Assembly: GCF_009765685.1 (NCBI RefSeq)
Contig: NZ_LMUY01000151.1
Location: 120,034 to 184,033, forward strand
From: Acidisphaera sp. L21
Lineage (GTDB): Bacteria; Pseudomonadota; Alphaproteobacteria; Acetobacterales; Acetobacteraceae
Length of the DNA stretch: 64,000 nucleotides
Direction: 5' to 3'
The notes under the pieces were generated by a model that searched no databases, was not told the origin of the DNA, and saw nothing but the letters and a program-made list of their open reading frames with translations. Below, piece after piece: positions 43,613-53,060 of the stretch. Made by a program: the position numbers and the translations under genes. Every line of letters starts with the position of its first letter. The first letter of the stretch is position 1.

Positions 43613-44172
43613 CCGGCGACCCCTGTGATGGCAATGCCGGCCGGGTTCTCGTTCGCGAAGGCGGCGGCGGATACGATGTTCTGGCCGGAGGAGGCCGGGC
43701 TGGGCGGCAGGGCGATCAGCATGAAGCTCGCCCAGACGGGGGCTTGGTAGGTGGCCCGCGCATACATGAGCGTGCCCGCCTGCCCTGTGCAGAAGGAGGT
43801 GGAGGTCGAGTTGCTGTTGACCGTGACGAAATTGGTCCAGTAGTCGGTGACTGGCTGAACGGAGATGGTCAGCCCGGCGCAGGACGCGAAACCGGAGAAG
43901 ATCGGGCACATCGTGTTGGCCACGTAGGTCGCGGGCGCGGTGCCGGTGGGGACCTTGCCAAGTTGGACCTGCCGCACTGCCTGTTGCAGGGAATAGTCCA
44001 GCACGAATTGCAGATAGTAGACGTAGGCGAACGAAATGCTGCCGATGATCAGCATCACCAGCGGCAGCGAGACCAAGGCGAACTCCAGCGCCGTGGCGCC
44101 TTGTCGGGCTGCCAGCAGGAGCCGCAGAGGCGGCAATGGGCGTGGCCGTTGGGCAGGGGGGTTACGTGTCAT
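43606..44172 (-). CDS. tadE: TadE-like pilus-associated membrane protein
   Basis: 188 residues with the TadE signature RQGATALEFALVSLPLVML at about 23-41 followed by YVYYLQF, then an extracytoplasmic domain with several Cys. TadE is a minor pseudopilin of Flp (tight-adherence) pili, processed by the TadV prepilin peptidase. First of the three overlapping genes. The core secretion genes (tadA, tadB/C, cpaC, flp) are not in this window. Confidence 0.85.
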   Translation of the reverse strand: MTRNPPAQRPRPLPPLRLLLAARQGATALEFALVSLPLVMLIIGSISFAYVYYLQFVLDYSLQQAVRQVQLGKVPTGTAPATYVANTMCPIFSGFASCAGLTISVQPVTDYWTNFVTVNSNSTSTSFCTGQAGTLMYARATYQAPVWASFMLIALPPSPASSGQNIVSAAAFANENPAGIAITGVAGC

Positions 44173-44249
44173 TGCGGCAACGAGTGTGCCGCAGCCGGGT
44201 TAACGCCAGGTTGCTAGGTTAAGACCGGGGCCGCGCGCCGGACGGAAGA

Positions 44250-45749
44250 TTAAGACAGGTAGCGCGAGGTGAGGTGAGCCTCGAAATCTGCCGGGTCCAG
44301 CGGCTTGCCGGTGGCTGCGCGCAGCAAGTCGTTGAAACCCAACCGGCTACCTTGGCTGTGCACATTGGCGCGCAGCCACATTAGCAGCGGCGCGTGCTCC
44401 CCCCGGGCGAGTGCAGCATCCAATTCCGGTGTGGCCCGGCGTGCGGCGGTCATCAGCTGCGCCGCCGCCATGGCGCCCAGCGTGTAGGAAGGGAAGTAGC
44501 CGAAGCCCCCGTCGTACCAGTGGATGTCCTGCAAGCAGCCCTTCGCATCGTCCGGCGGGGTGATGCCAAGCAGCGACTGCATGCCCTCGTTCCAGGCGGC
44601 GGGAATGCCGGGGACCTCCAGCTCGCCAGTGATCAATGCCTGCTCCAGCCGGAAGCGCAGGATGACGTGCGCCGGGTAGGTCATTTCGTCGGCCTCGACG
44701 CGGATGAAGCCGGGTTGCACGCGGCGCCATAGCCGGGCGAGGTTTTCAGGGGCGTAGGGCGCGGCGTCACCACCGAATTCGGCATGGAGTTCGGGGCCTA
44801 GCCAGGAGAGATAGGCGTCCGACCGGCAGGCCTGCATTTCCATGATCAGCGATTGGCTCTCATGCGCGCCCATCCCGGCCGCCTCGCCCACGGGCTGGCG
44901 GGCGTAGGCGGTGGGCAGACCGCGCTCATACAGTGCGTGCCCGGTTTCGTGCAGGACGCCCATGATGGCCTGTGCCGGGTCCGCCTCATCGTAGCGCGTG
45001 GTGATGCGGATGTCGGTGGGGGTGCCGCCGCAGAATGGGTGGGTGGAGCGGTCCAGCCTGGCATGGGTGAACTCCAGCCCGGCGCGTTGCGACAGGCGGC
45101 GGCACAGTGCCTCCTGCACGTCGGCGGGAAATTTGCCGGTCAGCTTCAGGGGCGCGGGGGAGCGGGCCTGGACCTCCTGCGCCTCCGGCAGGGCGTGGTG
45201 GAGAAAGACTTCGTATTGGCTGAAGACTGGCGACACGTCGGCGGCGGTGATGCCGGGCTGGTAGCCGTCCATCAGCGCATCGTAGGGCGACAGGCCGAGG
45301 GCCGGCGCCATGGCGGCGGCGGCGTGGCGTGTGAGGCGGACGACCTCCGTCAGATGCGGGGCGACCAGGGCGAAATTGGCGGATCGCCGTGCCTCCCGCC
45401 ACACCGTCTCGCAGGCGGCGTTGGCGCGGGCGGTCGCCTCCACCAGGTCGGATGGGATGGCGGTGGCTCGGGTATAGGCGTGGCGCATCAGGCGCAGATT
45501 GGCCTTCCGCCACGAATCGTCCGCCGGCGCCTCCGCCTCGGCCAGGTCGTCCCCCACGGAGGCGGCGGTGAGTTGGCCGTGCGCCAGCCCCGCGAGCACG
45601 GCCAGTTGGTCGCCTCGGGCGGCGGCCCCGCCCTCCGGCATGACGGCGGCGGCGTCCCAGCCGAGCATGGAGGCCGCCTCGTTGAGCGTCGCGATGCGGG
45701 TGAAGCGGTCGCGCAGGCGGTCATAGGCGAGGCTGGAGGAGGCGTTCAT
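44250..45749 (-). CDS. Carboxypeptidase Taq (M32 family)
   Basis: 499-residue metallocarboxypeptidase. The zinc motif HETGH is at 267-271 (GVLHETGHALYE), with the third ligand expected near GAHESQSLI; the family signature DIRITTRYDE precedes it. It releases amino acids from peptide C-termini. The ATG overlaps the SURF1 stop (ATGA), so it is the last gene of the cytochrome oxidase operon, a surprising partner with no obvious functional link. Confidence 0.93.
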   Translation of the reverse strand: MNASSSLAYDRLRDRFTRIATLNEAASMLGWDAAAVMPEGGAAARGDQLAVLAGLAHGQLTAASVGDDLAEAEAPADDSWRKANLRLMRHAYTRATAIPSDLVEATARANAACETVWREARRSANFALVAPHLTEVVRLTRHAAAAMAPALGLSPYDALMDGYQPGITAADVSPVFSQYEVFLHHALPEAQEVQARSPAPLKLTGKFPADVQEALCRRLSQRAGLEFTHARLDRSTHPFCGGTPTDIRITTRYDEADPAQAIMGVLHETGHALYERGLPTAYARQPVGEAAGMGAHESQSLIMEMQACRSDAYLSWLGPELHAEFGGDAAPYAPENLARLWRRVQPGFIRVEADEMTYPAHVILRFRLEQALITGELEVPGIPAAWNEGMQSLLGITPPDDAKGCLQDIHWYDGGFGYFPSYTLGAMAAAQLMTAARRATPELDAALARGEHAPLLMWLRANVHSQGSRLGFNDLLRAATGKPLDPADFEAHLTSRYLS

Positions 45750-46441
45750 GGACGAAAGACCTTGCGGGCGTAGACACCGAACACGACCAACAGCGATGCC
45801 GCCAGGCCGAACCAGGTGAGCGCGTAGTTGAGATGATCGTTGGGTGGCCGCGGCAGGGCGGTCGCTGGCTCCGGCATGCCGCCGGTTCCCATGGCGATGA
45901 GGGTGAATGGCGCGACCCGCAAAAGGCCGAGACCGGCGCCGATCTTCGCCGGATCCAGCGTGTAGTATCGCCGCGCCACTGGGTCATCCGTCAGGCTGAA
46001 TGCGCCCGGCGCATCCGGCGCGCGGACGTAGCCCGTGATGGTGGCATCTCCGGCGGGCGCGCCCAATTGGCCGTCCGGCACCCAGCCGCGATCGATCAGG
46101 ATCGGGTCCTGCCCCGGTCGTTCCAGCGGTTCGATGAGTTGCGCGCCCATGGCGGTGCCCCCAGGCACGTCGCGCACGTCGGCGCCATACAGCGCGTGCA
46201 CGTCGCCGCGCAGGTGGCCGGTGACGCTCACCTTGGTGAAGGGCAGCGGGTGAGCGGGCAGCGGGACGGGGGCCGATGCCTCCGCCCGGTCGATCTCCGC
46301 CAGGATGCCGAGCTTCCACTGCAGGCGCTGCAATTGCCACACACCCAGGCTTAGCAGCACGGCGAGCATGACCAGCGTGGCCATGGCCGGCACCAGCAGC
46401 GTGCGGGCACGGCTGCGGGGCAAGGCGGCGGAGGCGCTCAT
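45746..46441 (-). CDS. SURF1-family cytochrome oxidase assembly protein
   Basis: 231 residues: an N-terminal membrane helix (about 14-38) with the LGVWQLQRL signature, a periplasmic domain with LIDRGWVP, and a C-terminal helix with HLNYALTWF. Family role: heme a insertion into CoxA. The start overlaps the DUF983 stop and the end overlaps the carboxypeptidase start, both as ATGA. Confidence 0.93.
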   Translation of the reverse strand: MSASAALPRSRARTLLVPAMATLVMLAVLLSLGVWQLQRLQWKLGILAEIDRAEASAPVPLPAHPLPFTKVSVTGHLRGDVHALYGADVRDVPGGTAMGAQLIEPLERPGQDPILIDRGWVPDGQLGAPAGDATITGYVRAPDAPGAFSLTDDPVARRYYTLDPAKIGAGLGLLRVAPFTLIAMGTGGMPEPATALPRPPNDHLNYALTWFGLAASLLVVFGVYARKVFRP

Positions 46442-46803
46442 TCCGCGCCCATCTCGCCGGGGCGGTTACGGAATTGCTGCGCCACCAGAAAGGCTTTGAA
46501 CGGCCGCATCAGCAGGATGGTGAACGGGATCGCCAGCACGGGCCACAGGATTACGTGCACCCATAGCGGCGGGTTGAAGTGGAATTCCACGTAGAAGGCC
46601 AGGACCACAAGCACCGCCCCCTCGATGAGGATGAGGAAGGCGGCTGCCCCGTCCCCGGTGTCCGCCGCGGCCAGATTCAACTCGCAGACCGGGCAGCGCT
46701 CCCGAACGGTGAGCACGCTGGTGAAGATGCTGGCCTGCCCGCAGCGCGGACAGCGACAGAGCAGCGCAGTGCGGAGTAGGCCGAGTGGATCGGGGCCCGC
46801 CAC
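46438..46803 (-). CDS. DUF983 membrane protein
   Basis: 121 residues from a GTG start at 46803, just after the coxC stop. Four cysteines in two CxxC pairs (RCPRCG and RCPVCEL, about 18-40) suggest a small zinc site, followed by two membrane helices (about 55-75 and 80-100). DUF983 proteins are regularly found in cox operons of alphaproteobacteria. The frame remains open upstream into coxC; the GTG is the most economical start. Function unknown. Confidence 0.85.
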   Translation of the reverse strand: MAGPDPLGLLRTALLCRCPRCGQASIFTSVLTVRERCPVCELNLAAADTGDGAAAFLILIEGAVLVVLAFYVEFHFNPPLWVHVILWPVLAIPFTILLMRPFKAFLVAQQFRNRPGEMGAE

Positions 46804-46804
46804 G

Positions 46805-47656
46805 CTACTCCGCGACCGTAACGCCGGCGCCCCACCAGTACACGGCCACGAACAGGAACAGCCACACCACGTCGACGAAATGCCAATACCAGGCCGCGGC
46901 TTCGAACCCGAAATGCCGTTGAGGGGTGAACTCGCCACCCTTCGCCCGGAACCAACAGACAATCAGGAAGCAGGTACCGACGATGACATGGAAGCCGTGG
47001 AAGCCGGTGGCCAGGAAGAACACCGCCGGGTAGACGCCGCCGCCGGAGAACTTGAAGGGCGCGTCGGAATATTCCAGCGCCTGAAAGCCGGTGAAGGACA
47101 TGCCAAGCAGCACCGTCAGCCCCAGTGCCATGATCAGGTGCTTACGGTCATTTTCGATGAGCGCGTGATGCGCCCAGGTCACGGTGCAGCCAGACAGCAG
47201 CAGGATCATCGTGTTGAGGAACGGCAGGTGGAAGGGGTCGAACGTCTCGATCCCCGCGGGCGGCCATATTGCGGGGCCGGTCGCGTCCAACACATGCTCG
47301 GGGAACAGGGCGAAATGGAAGAACGCCCAAAAGAAGCCAACGAAGAACATGACCTCGCTGGTGATGAACAGCATCATCCCGTAGCGCAGGCCCAGGCGAA
47401 CCACGGCGCTGTGGAGGCCGGGGGTGCCGCTTTCCTTCAGCACGTCACGCCACCACATGAACATGGTGCCCAGCACGACCAGCAGGCCGAGCGTCAACCA
47501 CGTGAAGCTGCCGAAATGGGCGGCATGGATGATGCCGATCACCGTCAGCCCGGCACCGACCGCCCCCGTCAGTGGCCAGGGACTTGGGTTCACCAGGTGA
47601 TAGGGCTGCTTCAACCCGGACGAGGCGATTGGCGCGGCGACGGCGTGCGTGTCCAT
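46805..47656 (-). CDS. coxC: Cytochrome c oxidase subunit III
   Basis: 283 residues, seven transmembrane helices. Conserved features are the VNPSPWPL start, MWWRDV, and the GFHGFHVIVGT segment near 205-215. Subunit III stabilises the proton-uptake site of subunit I. It lies downstream of ctaG and upstream of the DUF983 gene, all on the minus strand. Confidence 0.96.
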   Translation of the reverse strand: MDTHAVAAPIASSGLKQPYHLVNPSPWPLTGAVGAGLTVIGIIHAAHFGSFTWLTLGLLVVLGTMFMWWRDVLKESGTPGLHSAVVRLGLRYGMMLFITSEVMFFVGFFWAFFHFALFPEHVLDATGPAIWPPAGIETFDPFHLPFLNTMILLLSGCTVTWAHHALIENDRKHLIMALGLTVLLGMSFTGFQALEYSDAPFKFSGGGVYPAVFFLATGFHGFHVIVGTCFLIVCWFRAKGGEFTPQRHFGFEAAAWYWHFVDVVWLFLFVAVYWWGAGVTVAE

Positions 47657-47717
47657 GAACGGCCCTATCGTGTTGGTCGGCTTATTACGGTCAGGATAGA
47701 TTGTGCTGCACGGTGCG

Positions 47718-48332
47718 TCATCCCCCGGTCGCGCCTGGTTCTAGGACGCGTGGGATGCCTGTGTTGCCCGTGTGGGGCCCTGCCTTGGCCAACGCGCCGA
47801 CCTTCGCCGCCTCCTCCAGGGAGGGGAAGAAGGTGTAGGACAGGGTTATCGTATGGATGTTCTTGGTATCGGGATCATCGAGGATCGCCGGGTCGACCCA
47901 GAAGGTGACGGGAAACTGCACTTTCTCCCCGGCACCGAGCGTCTGCGATGTGAAGCAGAAGCATTCCGTTTTGTGGAAATACCGGCCGACCACGTCGGGC
48001 GTGACGTTATACAGCGCGTGCCCGGTGATCGTGTGGTCGGACAGGTTCTTGCCGTCGTAGAAGGCCAGTTGCTCCTCACCCAGCTTCATCGTCACGTGGC
48101 TTGCCTCGGGTGCAAAGGCCCAGGGTAGCTGCGGGCTGGTGTCGGCGTTCATCGCGATGGTGATCGAGTGTGTGCTTTCTGCGGTCGGCGCCTGGGGCCC
48201 GATTTGCGGGGTGCCGTTATAGCCGGTCGCCGCGCAAAACATGCGGTAGAGCGGCACCGAGGCGAAGGCCAGCCCCACCATGCCCGCCACCACCACGCCC
48301 AGCCCGGCGCCGAACAGCCCGTTGCGCGTCAT
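47718..48332 (-). CDS. ctaG: Cytochrome c oxidase assembly protein CtaG/Cox11
   Basis: 204-residue copper chaperone that delivers Cu(B) to CoxA. One N-terminal membrane helix (about 8-28) ends in VPLYRMFC; the copper-binding Cys pair is in ECFCFTSQ. The C-terminal part is periplasmic with the VTFWVDPAI segment. The ATG overlaps the stop of the tiny membrane protein gene (ATGA). Confidence 0.95.
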   Translation of the reverse strand: MTRNGLFGAGLGVVVAGMVGLAFASVPLYRMFCAATGYNGTPQIGPQAPTAESTHSITIAMNADTSPQLPWAFAPEASHVTMKLGEEQLAFYDGKNLSDHTITGHALYNVTPDVVGRYFHKTECFCFTSQTLGAGEKVQFPVTFWVDPAILDDPDTKNIHTITLSYTFFPSLEEAAKVGALAKAGPHTGNTGIPRVLEPGATGG

Positions 48333-48484
48333 GATCCCCCGGCGAGTTTCACGATCGAGATCGCGTAGAACAAGGCGACCACAGCCAACAGCACGACCAG
48401 AAGCGCGACGTTGCGTCCCTTTTGGCGGCGGCGAAGCTCGACAGCCTGTTCGGGGGTGAGCGGCGGGGGAAAGTCATCAGCCAA
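48329..48484 (-). CDS. Tiny single-pass membrane protein of the cox operon
   Basis: 51 residues, starting with TTG at 48484, which overlaps the end of ctaB by 8 bp, and ending at the ctaG start (ATGA). Sequence: a short acidic/Pro segment ([16 protein letters not shown]), a basic RRRQKGRN, then one hydrophobic helix to KLAGGS. Very short proteins at this position between ctaB and ctaG are frequent in alphaproteobacteria, so it is probably real. A TTG nine codons further upstream is an alternative start. Function unknown. Confidence 0.7.
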   Translation of the reverse strand: MADDFPPPLTPEQAVELRRRQKGRNVALLVVLLAVVALFYAISIVKLAGGS

Positions 48485-49406
48485 GGAAATGATCGACCGC
48501 GACCGCCGCAAACAAGATCGCCAAATAAGCGAGCGAGTAGCGGAAGGCTGCCCGTGCCGGTGCGTCGTTGGTAAGGCTGATGCCCGTCTCGTCCTGCCGA
48601 TCCATCCAGACCCGCAGCGCGCTGAAGATAAACCCGGCGCCTAGCACCGCCGCCGTCAGCCCATAGACCGGGCCAGCATAGCCCAGCAGCCAGGGCAGAA
48701 GCGACACCGGCGTCAGCACCAACGTGTAAAGCAGGATCTGCGTCCGGGTGTGCCGCGCGCCGGCGACCACGGGCAGCATTGGCACCCCGGCGCGGCCGTA
48801 ATCCTTGCAGGCGTACAGCGCCAGCGACCAGAAGTGCGGCGGTGTCCACAGAAACACGATGGCGAACAGCAGCGCTGGCATTGCAGTCACGTCGCCGGTA
48901 ACGGCGGCCCACCCAATGATCGGGGGGAACGCCCCCGCAGCACCGCCAATGACGATGTTCTGCGGGGTGCGGCGCTTTAGCCACATCGTGTAGACGAAAA
49001 CGTAGAACCCGATCGACAGGGCCAGCCAGGCCGCCGCGACCAGGTTGGTCGCCAGCGCCATCACAAGGACGGAGGCTACGGCCAGTACGACACCAAAGGC
49101 CAATGCCTCGCCGGGTTCGATCTTGCCAGTGGGGATCGGGCGCCGGCTGGTGCGCACCATGATGGCGTCGATGTCGCGATCGTACCACATGTTGATCGCG
49201 CCGGCTGCGCCCGCGGCCACCGCGATGCACAGCACGGTGGTGACGGCCAGCACCGGGTTCAGGTGCCCCGGCGCCACCAGCATGCCAACGATCCCGGTCA
49301 CAACGACCAGTGTCACGACACGCGGCTTCAGCAAAGCGAGCCAGTCCCGCCATTCCGCCCCCATCGCAAAAGGGGCGGCTACTGTCAGATTGGTGGCGTC
49401 ACTCAT
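48477..49406 (-). CDS. ctaB: Protoheme IX farnesyltransferase
   Basis: Membrane prenyltransferase converting heme b to heme o, 309 residues with nine predicted helices. The substrate-binding motif [19 protein letters not shown] is near residues 72-85. Heme o is later made into heme a by CtaA, which is not in the window. The ATG overlaps the coxA stop (ATGA), keeping the assembly factor coupled to its target subunit. Confidence 0.95.
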   Translation of the reverse strand: MSDATNLTVAAPFAMGAEWRDWLALLKPRVVTLVVVTGIVGMLVAPGHLNPVLAVTTVLCIAVAAGAAGAINMWYDRDIDAIMVRTSRRPIPTGKIEPGEALAFGVVLAVASVLVMALATNLVAAAWLALSIGFYVFVYTMWLKRRTPQNIVIGGAAGAFPPIIGWAAVTGDVTAMPALLFAIVFLWTPPHFWSLALYACKDYGRAGVPMLPVVAGARHTRTQILLYTLVLTPVSLLPWLLGYAGPVYGLTAAVLGAGFIFSALRVWMDRQDETGISLTNDAPARAAFRYSLAYLAILFAAVAVDHFLG

Positions 49407-50992
49407 CGAACGCGGGGCAACTCTTCAAAGGTGTGGAACGGCGGCGGGGAGGAAACAGTCCACTCCAGCGTGGTGGCACCCTCGCCCCAGTAATTATCCG
49501 CCAGCTTGACTTTGGAGGTGAAGGTCTTGAACAGCACCACCAGAAAGATCAGCACCGACAGACCGCCGATATAGGAGCCGAACGAGGCGACGCCATTCCA
49601 ACCGGCGAAGGCGTTGGGATAGTCGGGATACCGGCGCGGCATGCCGTTCAGGCCTAGGAAGTGCATCGGGAAGAACGTCAGATTCACACCGATGAAGGTA
49701 ACCCAGAAATGGATCTTGCCAAGCGTCTCCGGGTATTGGTGCCCGCTCATCTTGCCGATCCAGTAGTAGAACCCGGCGAAGATCGAGAATACGGCGCCGA
49801 GTGACAGCACATAGTGAAAGTGCGCAACGACATAGTAGCTGTTGTGCAGGATCTGGTCGATGCCGGCGTTGGACAGCACCACGCCGGTCACGCCGCCGAC
49901 GGTGAACAGGAAGATGAAGCCCACTGCCCACAGCATGGGCACATTCATGTCGATCGAGCCGCCCCACATCGTGGCGATCCAGGAGAAGATCTTGATGCCG
50001 GTCGGCACCGCGATGATCATCGTGGCCGCCATGAAGTAGGCCCGGGTGTCGACGCTGATGCCGGAGACAAACATGTGGTGCGCCCACACGACGAACCCGA
50101 CCACGCCGATCGCCACCATCGCATACGCCATGCCCAGGTAGCCGAACACCGGCTTCTTGGAGAAGGTCGAGATGATGTGGCTGATCATGCCGAAGCCCGG
50201 CAGGATCATGATGTACACCTCGGGGTGGCCAAAGAACCAGAACAGGTGCTGGAACAGCAGTGGGTCGCCACCACCCTTCGGGTCGAAGAACGAGGTGCCG
50301 AAGTTACGGTCGGTGATCAGCATCGTGATCGCACCGGCCAACACCGGGATCGCCAGCAGTAGCAGGAAGGCGGTCACCAGCATCGACCACACGAACAGCG
50401 GCATCTTGTGCAGCGTCATGCCTGGCGTGCGCATGTTGAAGATGGTGGTGATGAAGTTGATCGCGCCCAGCAGTGATGAAATACCGGCCAAGTGCAACGC
50501 GAACAGGGTGTAGTCCATCGAGATGTCTTGCTGCGCCGAGAGCGGCGTATACAGCGTCCACCCCGACCCGGCGCCATCCCCGGTCAGCAATCCGGCCATT
50601 ACCAGCATGAACGCCGGCACCAGCAGCCAGAACGAGATGTTGTTCAGCCGGGGAAACGCCATGTCCGGCGCGCCGATCATCAGCGGAACGAACCAGTTGC
50701 CGAAGCCGCCAATCATCGCCGGCATGACCGTGAAGAAAATCATGATCAGCCCGTGGGCCGTCACCAAGGTGTTCCAGCTTTGCCCCGTGGTGATCAAATG
50801 ATTGCCGGGGGCGGCCAGCTGCGCCCGCATGATGATCGACAGGATACCGCCCACGATCCCCGCACAGATGGCGAAGATCAGATAGAGCGTGCCGATGTCC
50901 TTGTGGTTCGTGGAAAACAGCCAGCGATGAACAAAGCCCGGCGCGTGGCCGTGATGGTCGTCATGCGCGTGATCATGGGTGGTGGCCGACAT
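49403..50992 (-). CDS. coxA: Cytochrome c oxidase subunit I (aa3 type)
   Basis: 529-residue catalytic subunit with 12 transmembrane helices. Seen: GHPEVY with the conserved Glu of the A1 subfamily and the His-Tyr cross-link pair, AHHMFVSG with the Cu(B) histidines, and HFHYVLS with the heme a and a3 ligands. GNWFVP and [10 protein letters not shown] form the D-channel entrance. All residues needed for proton pumping appear present. It lies 55 bp after coxB. Confidence 0.97.
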   Translation of the reverse strand: MSATTHDHAHDDHHGHAPGFVHRWLFSTNHKDIGTLYLIFAICAGIVGGILSIIMRAQLAAPGNHLITTGQSWNTLVTAHGLIMIFFTVMPAMIGGFGNWFVPLMIGAPDMAFPRLNNISFWLLVPAFMLVMAGLLTGDGAGSGWTLYTPLSAQQDISMDYTLFALHLAGISSLLGAINFITTIFNMRTPGMTLHKMPLFVWSMLVTAFLLLLAIPVLAGAITMLITDRNFGTSFFDPKGGGDPLLFQHLFWFFGHPEVYIMILPGFGMISHIISTFSKKPVFGYLGMAYAMVAIGVVGFVVWAHHMFVSGISVDTRAYFMAATMIIAVPTGIKIFSWIATMWGGSIDMNVPMLWAVGFIFLFTVGGVTGVVLSNAGIDQILHNSYYVVAHFHYVLSLGAVFSIFAGFYYWIGKMSGHQYPETLGKIHFWVTFIGVNLTFFPMHFLGLNGMPRRYPDYPNAFAGWNGVASFGSYIGGLSVLIFLVVLFKTFTSKVKLADNYWGEGATTLEWTVSSPPPFHTFEELPRVR

Positions 50993-51047
50993 CGTTCCGA
51001 ACTCTCCTGCGTCGCCTTTTAAGTGCCCTCAGACCGATGGGCCGACG

Positions 51048-51902
51048 TTATTTTACGGCAAGCGCCGCATAGTTGGTGGAGCCTGGGCCAGCATCGCTGG
51101 CGAACTTCGTCTTCGCCTGATCCAGCCATGTCTTGTAGTCCGCATCCGTCACCGCGTGCACGTGAATTGGCATCGCACTGTGGTTGGTGCCGCAGATCTG
51201 GTTGCACTCGCCGTAATAGTCGCCGGGCTTGTCCACCTTCATCCAGGTCTCGATCGTGCGACCAGGGATGGCGTAGCGCTGCACACCCAGGGATGGGATG
51301 AAGAAGCTGTGGATCACGTCCGCCCCGGTCGTCAGGATGCGGATGTTCTTGCCGGCAGGCACCACCAGCGGATTGTCCACCGATAGGCGGCGGATCTGGC
51401 CGGCCTTGATGTCCTCATCGGCGATCATGTAGCTGTCGAAATGGATGTTCTGGCTGTCCGGGTAGCCGTATTCCCAATACCACTGATGCCCGGTGACCTT
51501 GATGGTCAGGTCCGCGTCGCGCGTCCGGTCCTCGAAATACACCAGGCGGAAGGACGGGATGGCGATCACCACCAGGATCAGCACGGGGATCACGGTCCAG
51601 GCGACTTCCAGCACGGTGTTATGGCTGGTGCGGCTGGCGACGGGGTGGCGCTTCTTATCGAACGCCCAAACGACATACCCAAGCAGCGCCGCCACCAGGA
51701 TGACCACAGCGATCATCAGCAGGTTAACCAGGGTGTGCAGGCTCTGAATGCCACTCTCGACCGGGCTGTGGGAGGTCTGCATCCCGATCGCCCAAGGCTT
51801 CGGCGTCTGCGCGAGGGCGGGCGTGGTGGCGCATAGGGCGGCTACAGCCAAAACGGAAAGGGCTTGGGCGGGGAATACCAACAGGCGCCGGAAGTGCTTC
51901 AT
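51048..51902 (-). CDS. coxB: Cytochrome c oxidase subunit II
   Basis: 284 residues: a signal peptide cleaved near ALA-QTP (residue 31), two membrane helices (about 55-80 and 100-118), and a periplasmic cupredoxin domain. The Cu(A) ligands are H198, C233, C237, H241 and M244 in ECNQICGTNHSAM. Position 235, which in mitochondrial-type subunits is Glu, is Gln here. The aromatic WYWEYGY patch for cytochrome c electron entry is intact. First gene of the oxidase operon. Confidence 0.96.
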   Translation of the reverse strand: MKHFRRLLVFPAQALSVLAVAALCATTPALAQTPKPWAIGMQTSHSPVESGIQSLHTLVNLLMIAVVILVAALLGYVVWAFDKKRHPVASRTSHNTVLEVAWTVIPVLILVVIAIPSFRLVYFEDRTRDADLTIKVTGHQWYWEYGYPDSQNIHFDSYMIADEDIKAGQIRRLSVDNPLVVPAGKNIRILTTGADVIHSFFIPSLGVQRYAIPGRTIETWMKVDKPGDYYGECNQICGTNHSAMPIHVHAVTDADYKTWLDQAKTKFASDAGPGSTNYAALAVK

Positions 51903-51989
51903 CTGGCCTTATATCCCCCTTACGCACATCGTTATAACCGACCTATCCGACCCCTCGCATTAGATCAAGGTCGTGGCAGCAACGATGCA

Positions 51990-52658
51990 CTAGTTCGGAA
52001 GATGCACCAGGGTAAAAAGCCCCACCGGCGGCACTGGAATACTAGTTGCCCGCACGAGATCTTCCGGCGGCAACAATGCCTCGGTCTTGAAGTCGGGGTG
52101 CCAGCCGAGCGCGCGGCCGGCGGGGGCCATCGCCCGTTCAACGGCGAGGCGGGGGCCGCAGGTTGCGGCGAAGTGGTTCACGAACAGCAACGTGCCACCG
52201 GGCTTCACCACCCGGCGCATCTCCGCCAGCAGAAGCCGCGGATTGGGCACGACGGAGGCCACGAACATCGCCACCGCAATATCGAATTGGCCATCGGCGA
52301 AGCTGGTCGCCTCGGCATCCTGTTCCTGCAGCGCCAGTACGTTGGTCAGCGCCTCCCGCTCGACCCGGGTACGGGCGCGGGCGAGCATGTCGGCCGACAG
52401 ATCGATCCCGGTGACGCGCTTGCTGGGCAGGTAGTGCGGGAGGGCGAGGCCGGTGCCGACCCCCACCTCCAGCACGTCGCGCCCCGTTAGGGCGTTCACC
52501 GCGGCCACCGCCCGGCGGCGGCCCGGGGCGGAGATACCACCGAACAAAGTGTCATAAACTGAAGCCCACCGACGGTATGCGGAACGGACCGCATCGGCAT
52601 CTAGGGCAGCTGCCTGGCGTCGCGGCGCGGCCAGTGTCGAGTTGAGTCGGATGGTCAT
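51990..52658 (-). CDS. Class I SAM methyltransferase, PmtA-like
   Basis: 222 residues with the SAM-binding motif I VLEVGVGTGLALPHY and the acidic motif II GIDLSADML. The sequence from AYRRWASVYDTLFGG onward resembles the Rhodobacter-type phosphatidylethanolamine N-methyltransferase, which makes phosphatidylcholine; ubiquinone/menaquinone methyltransferases are an alternative. No membrane helix. It lies between coxB and cspA with 87 bp on the coxB side and 44 bp on the other. Confidence 0.75.
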   Translation of the reverse strand: MTIRLNSTLAAPRRQAAALDADAVRSAYRRWASVYDTLFGGISAPGRRRAVAAVNALTGRDVLEVGVGTGLALPHYLPSKRVTGIDLSADMLARARTRVEREALTNVLALQEQDAEATSFADGQFDIAVAMFVASVVPNPRLLLAEMRRVVKPGGTLLFVNHFAATCGPRLAVERAMAPAGRALGWHPDFKTEALLPPEDLVRATSIPVPPVGLFTLVHLPN

Positions 52659-52702
52659 CCCGCCTAGCTACTAGGCAGTTGGCACGGGTTCAAGGCCTGC
52701 CG

Positions 52703-52912
52703 CTACTCGGCCACAACGAGTCCGACCGCTGCGGCACGTCCATTTTGCTGTTGCTCGACCTCGAACTGGATTTTCTGGCCTTCACTTAGGCTGCGCATGC
52801 CAGCTTTTTGGACAGCGCTAATGTGGACAAAGATATCCTTGCCCCCTGTGTCAGGCGCAATGAAACCGTAGCCCTTCGTCGGGTTGAACCACTTCACGAC
52901 ACCAAGAACCAT
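52703..52912 (-). CDS. Cold-shock-domain RNA chaperone
   Basis: 69-residue CspA-family protein. The RNA-binding motifs are KGYGFI (RNP1) and DIFVH (RNP2). AAGGCGGGC precedes the ATG. The family melts RNA structure under cold or growth transitions; whether it is cold-induced cannot be seen. A terminator of the upstream gcrA gene separates the two. Confidence 0.93.
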   Translation of the reverse strand: MVLGVVKWFNPTKGYGFIAPDTGGKDIFVHISAVQKAGMRSLSEGQKIQFEVEQQQNGRAAAVGLVVAE

Positions 52913-53002
52913 GCCCGCCTTCCCCGCCTAGAAGGAACAGGCCAAACCGGCGCCCGCCCGAAACTCGCTGCCGCGGGCCCAGGGTCCATAAATCCCAATC
53001 GC

Positions 53003-53032
53003 CGCGGTCACTCACAGGCTAAGGTGACCGCG
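53003..53032 (-). terminator. Terminator after gcrA
   Basis: A perfect 9-bp stem (CGCGGTCAC pairing with GTGACCGCG) with a 12-nt loop, 29 bp after the gcrA stop. The following minus-strand sequence is only mildly T-rich (GATTGGGATTTATGG). Confidence 0.55.
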
Positions 53033-53060
53033 ACAGTTCTGCAACGAAATCGTTCAAGAA

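Noticed and set aside
51945..51975. FNR/FixK-like box upstream of coxB (TTGATCTAATGC on the minus strand)
   Set aside because: Only the left half (TTGAT) matches; the right half should be ATCAA. A chance match is likely and I would not claim oxygen control from it.
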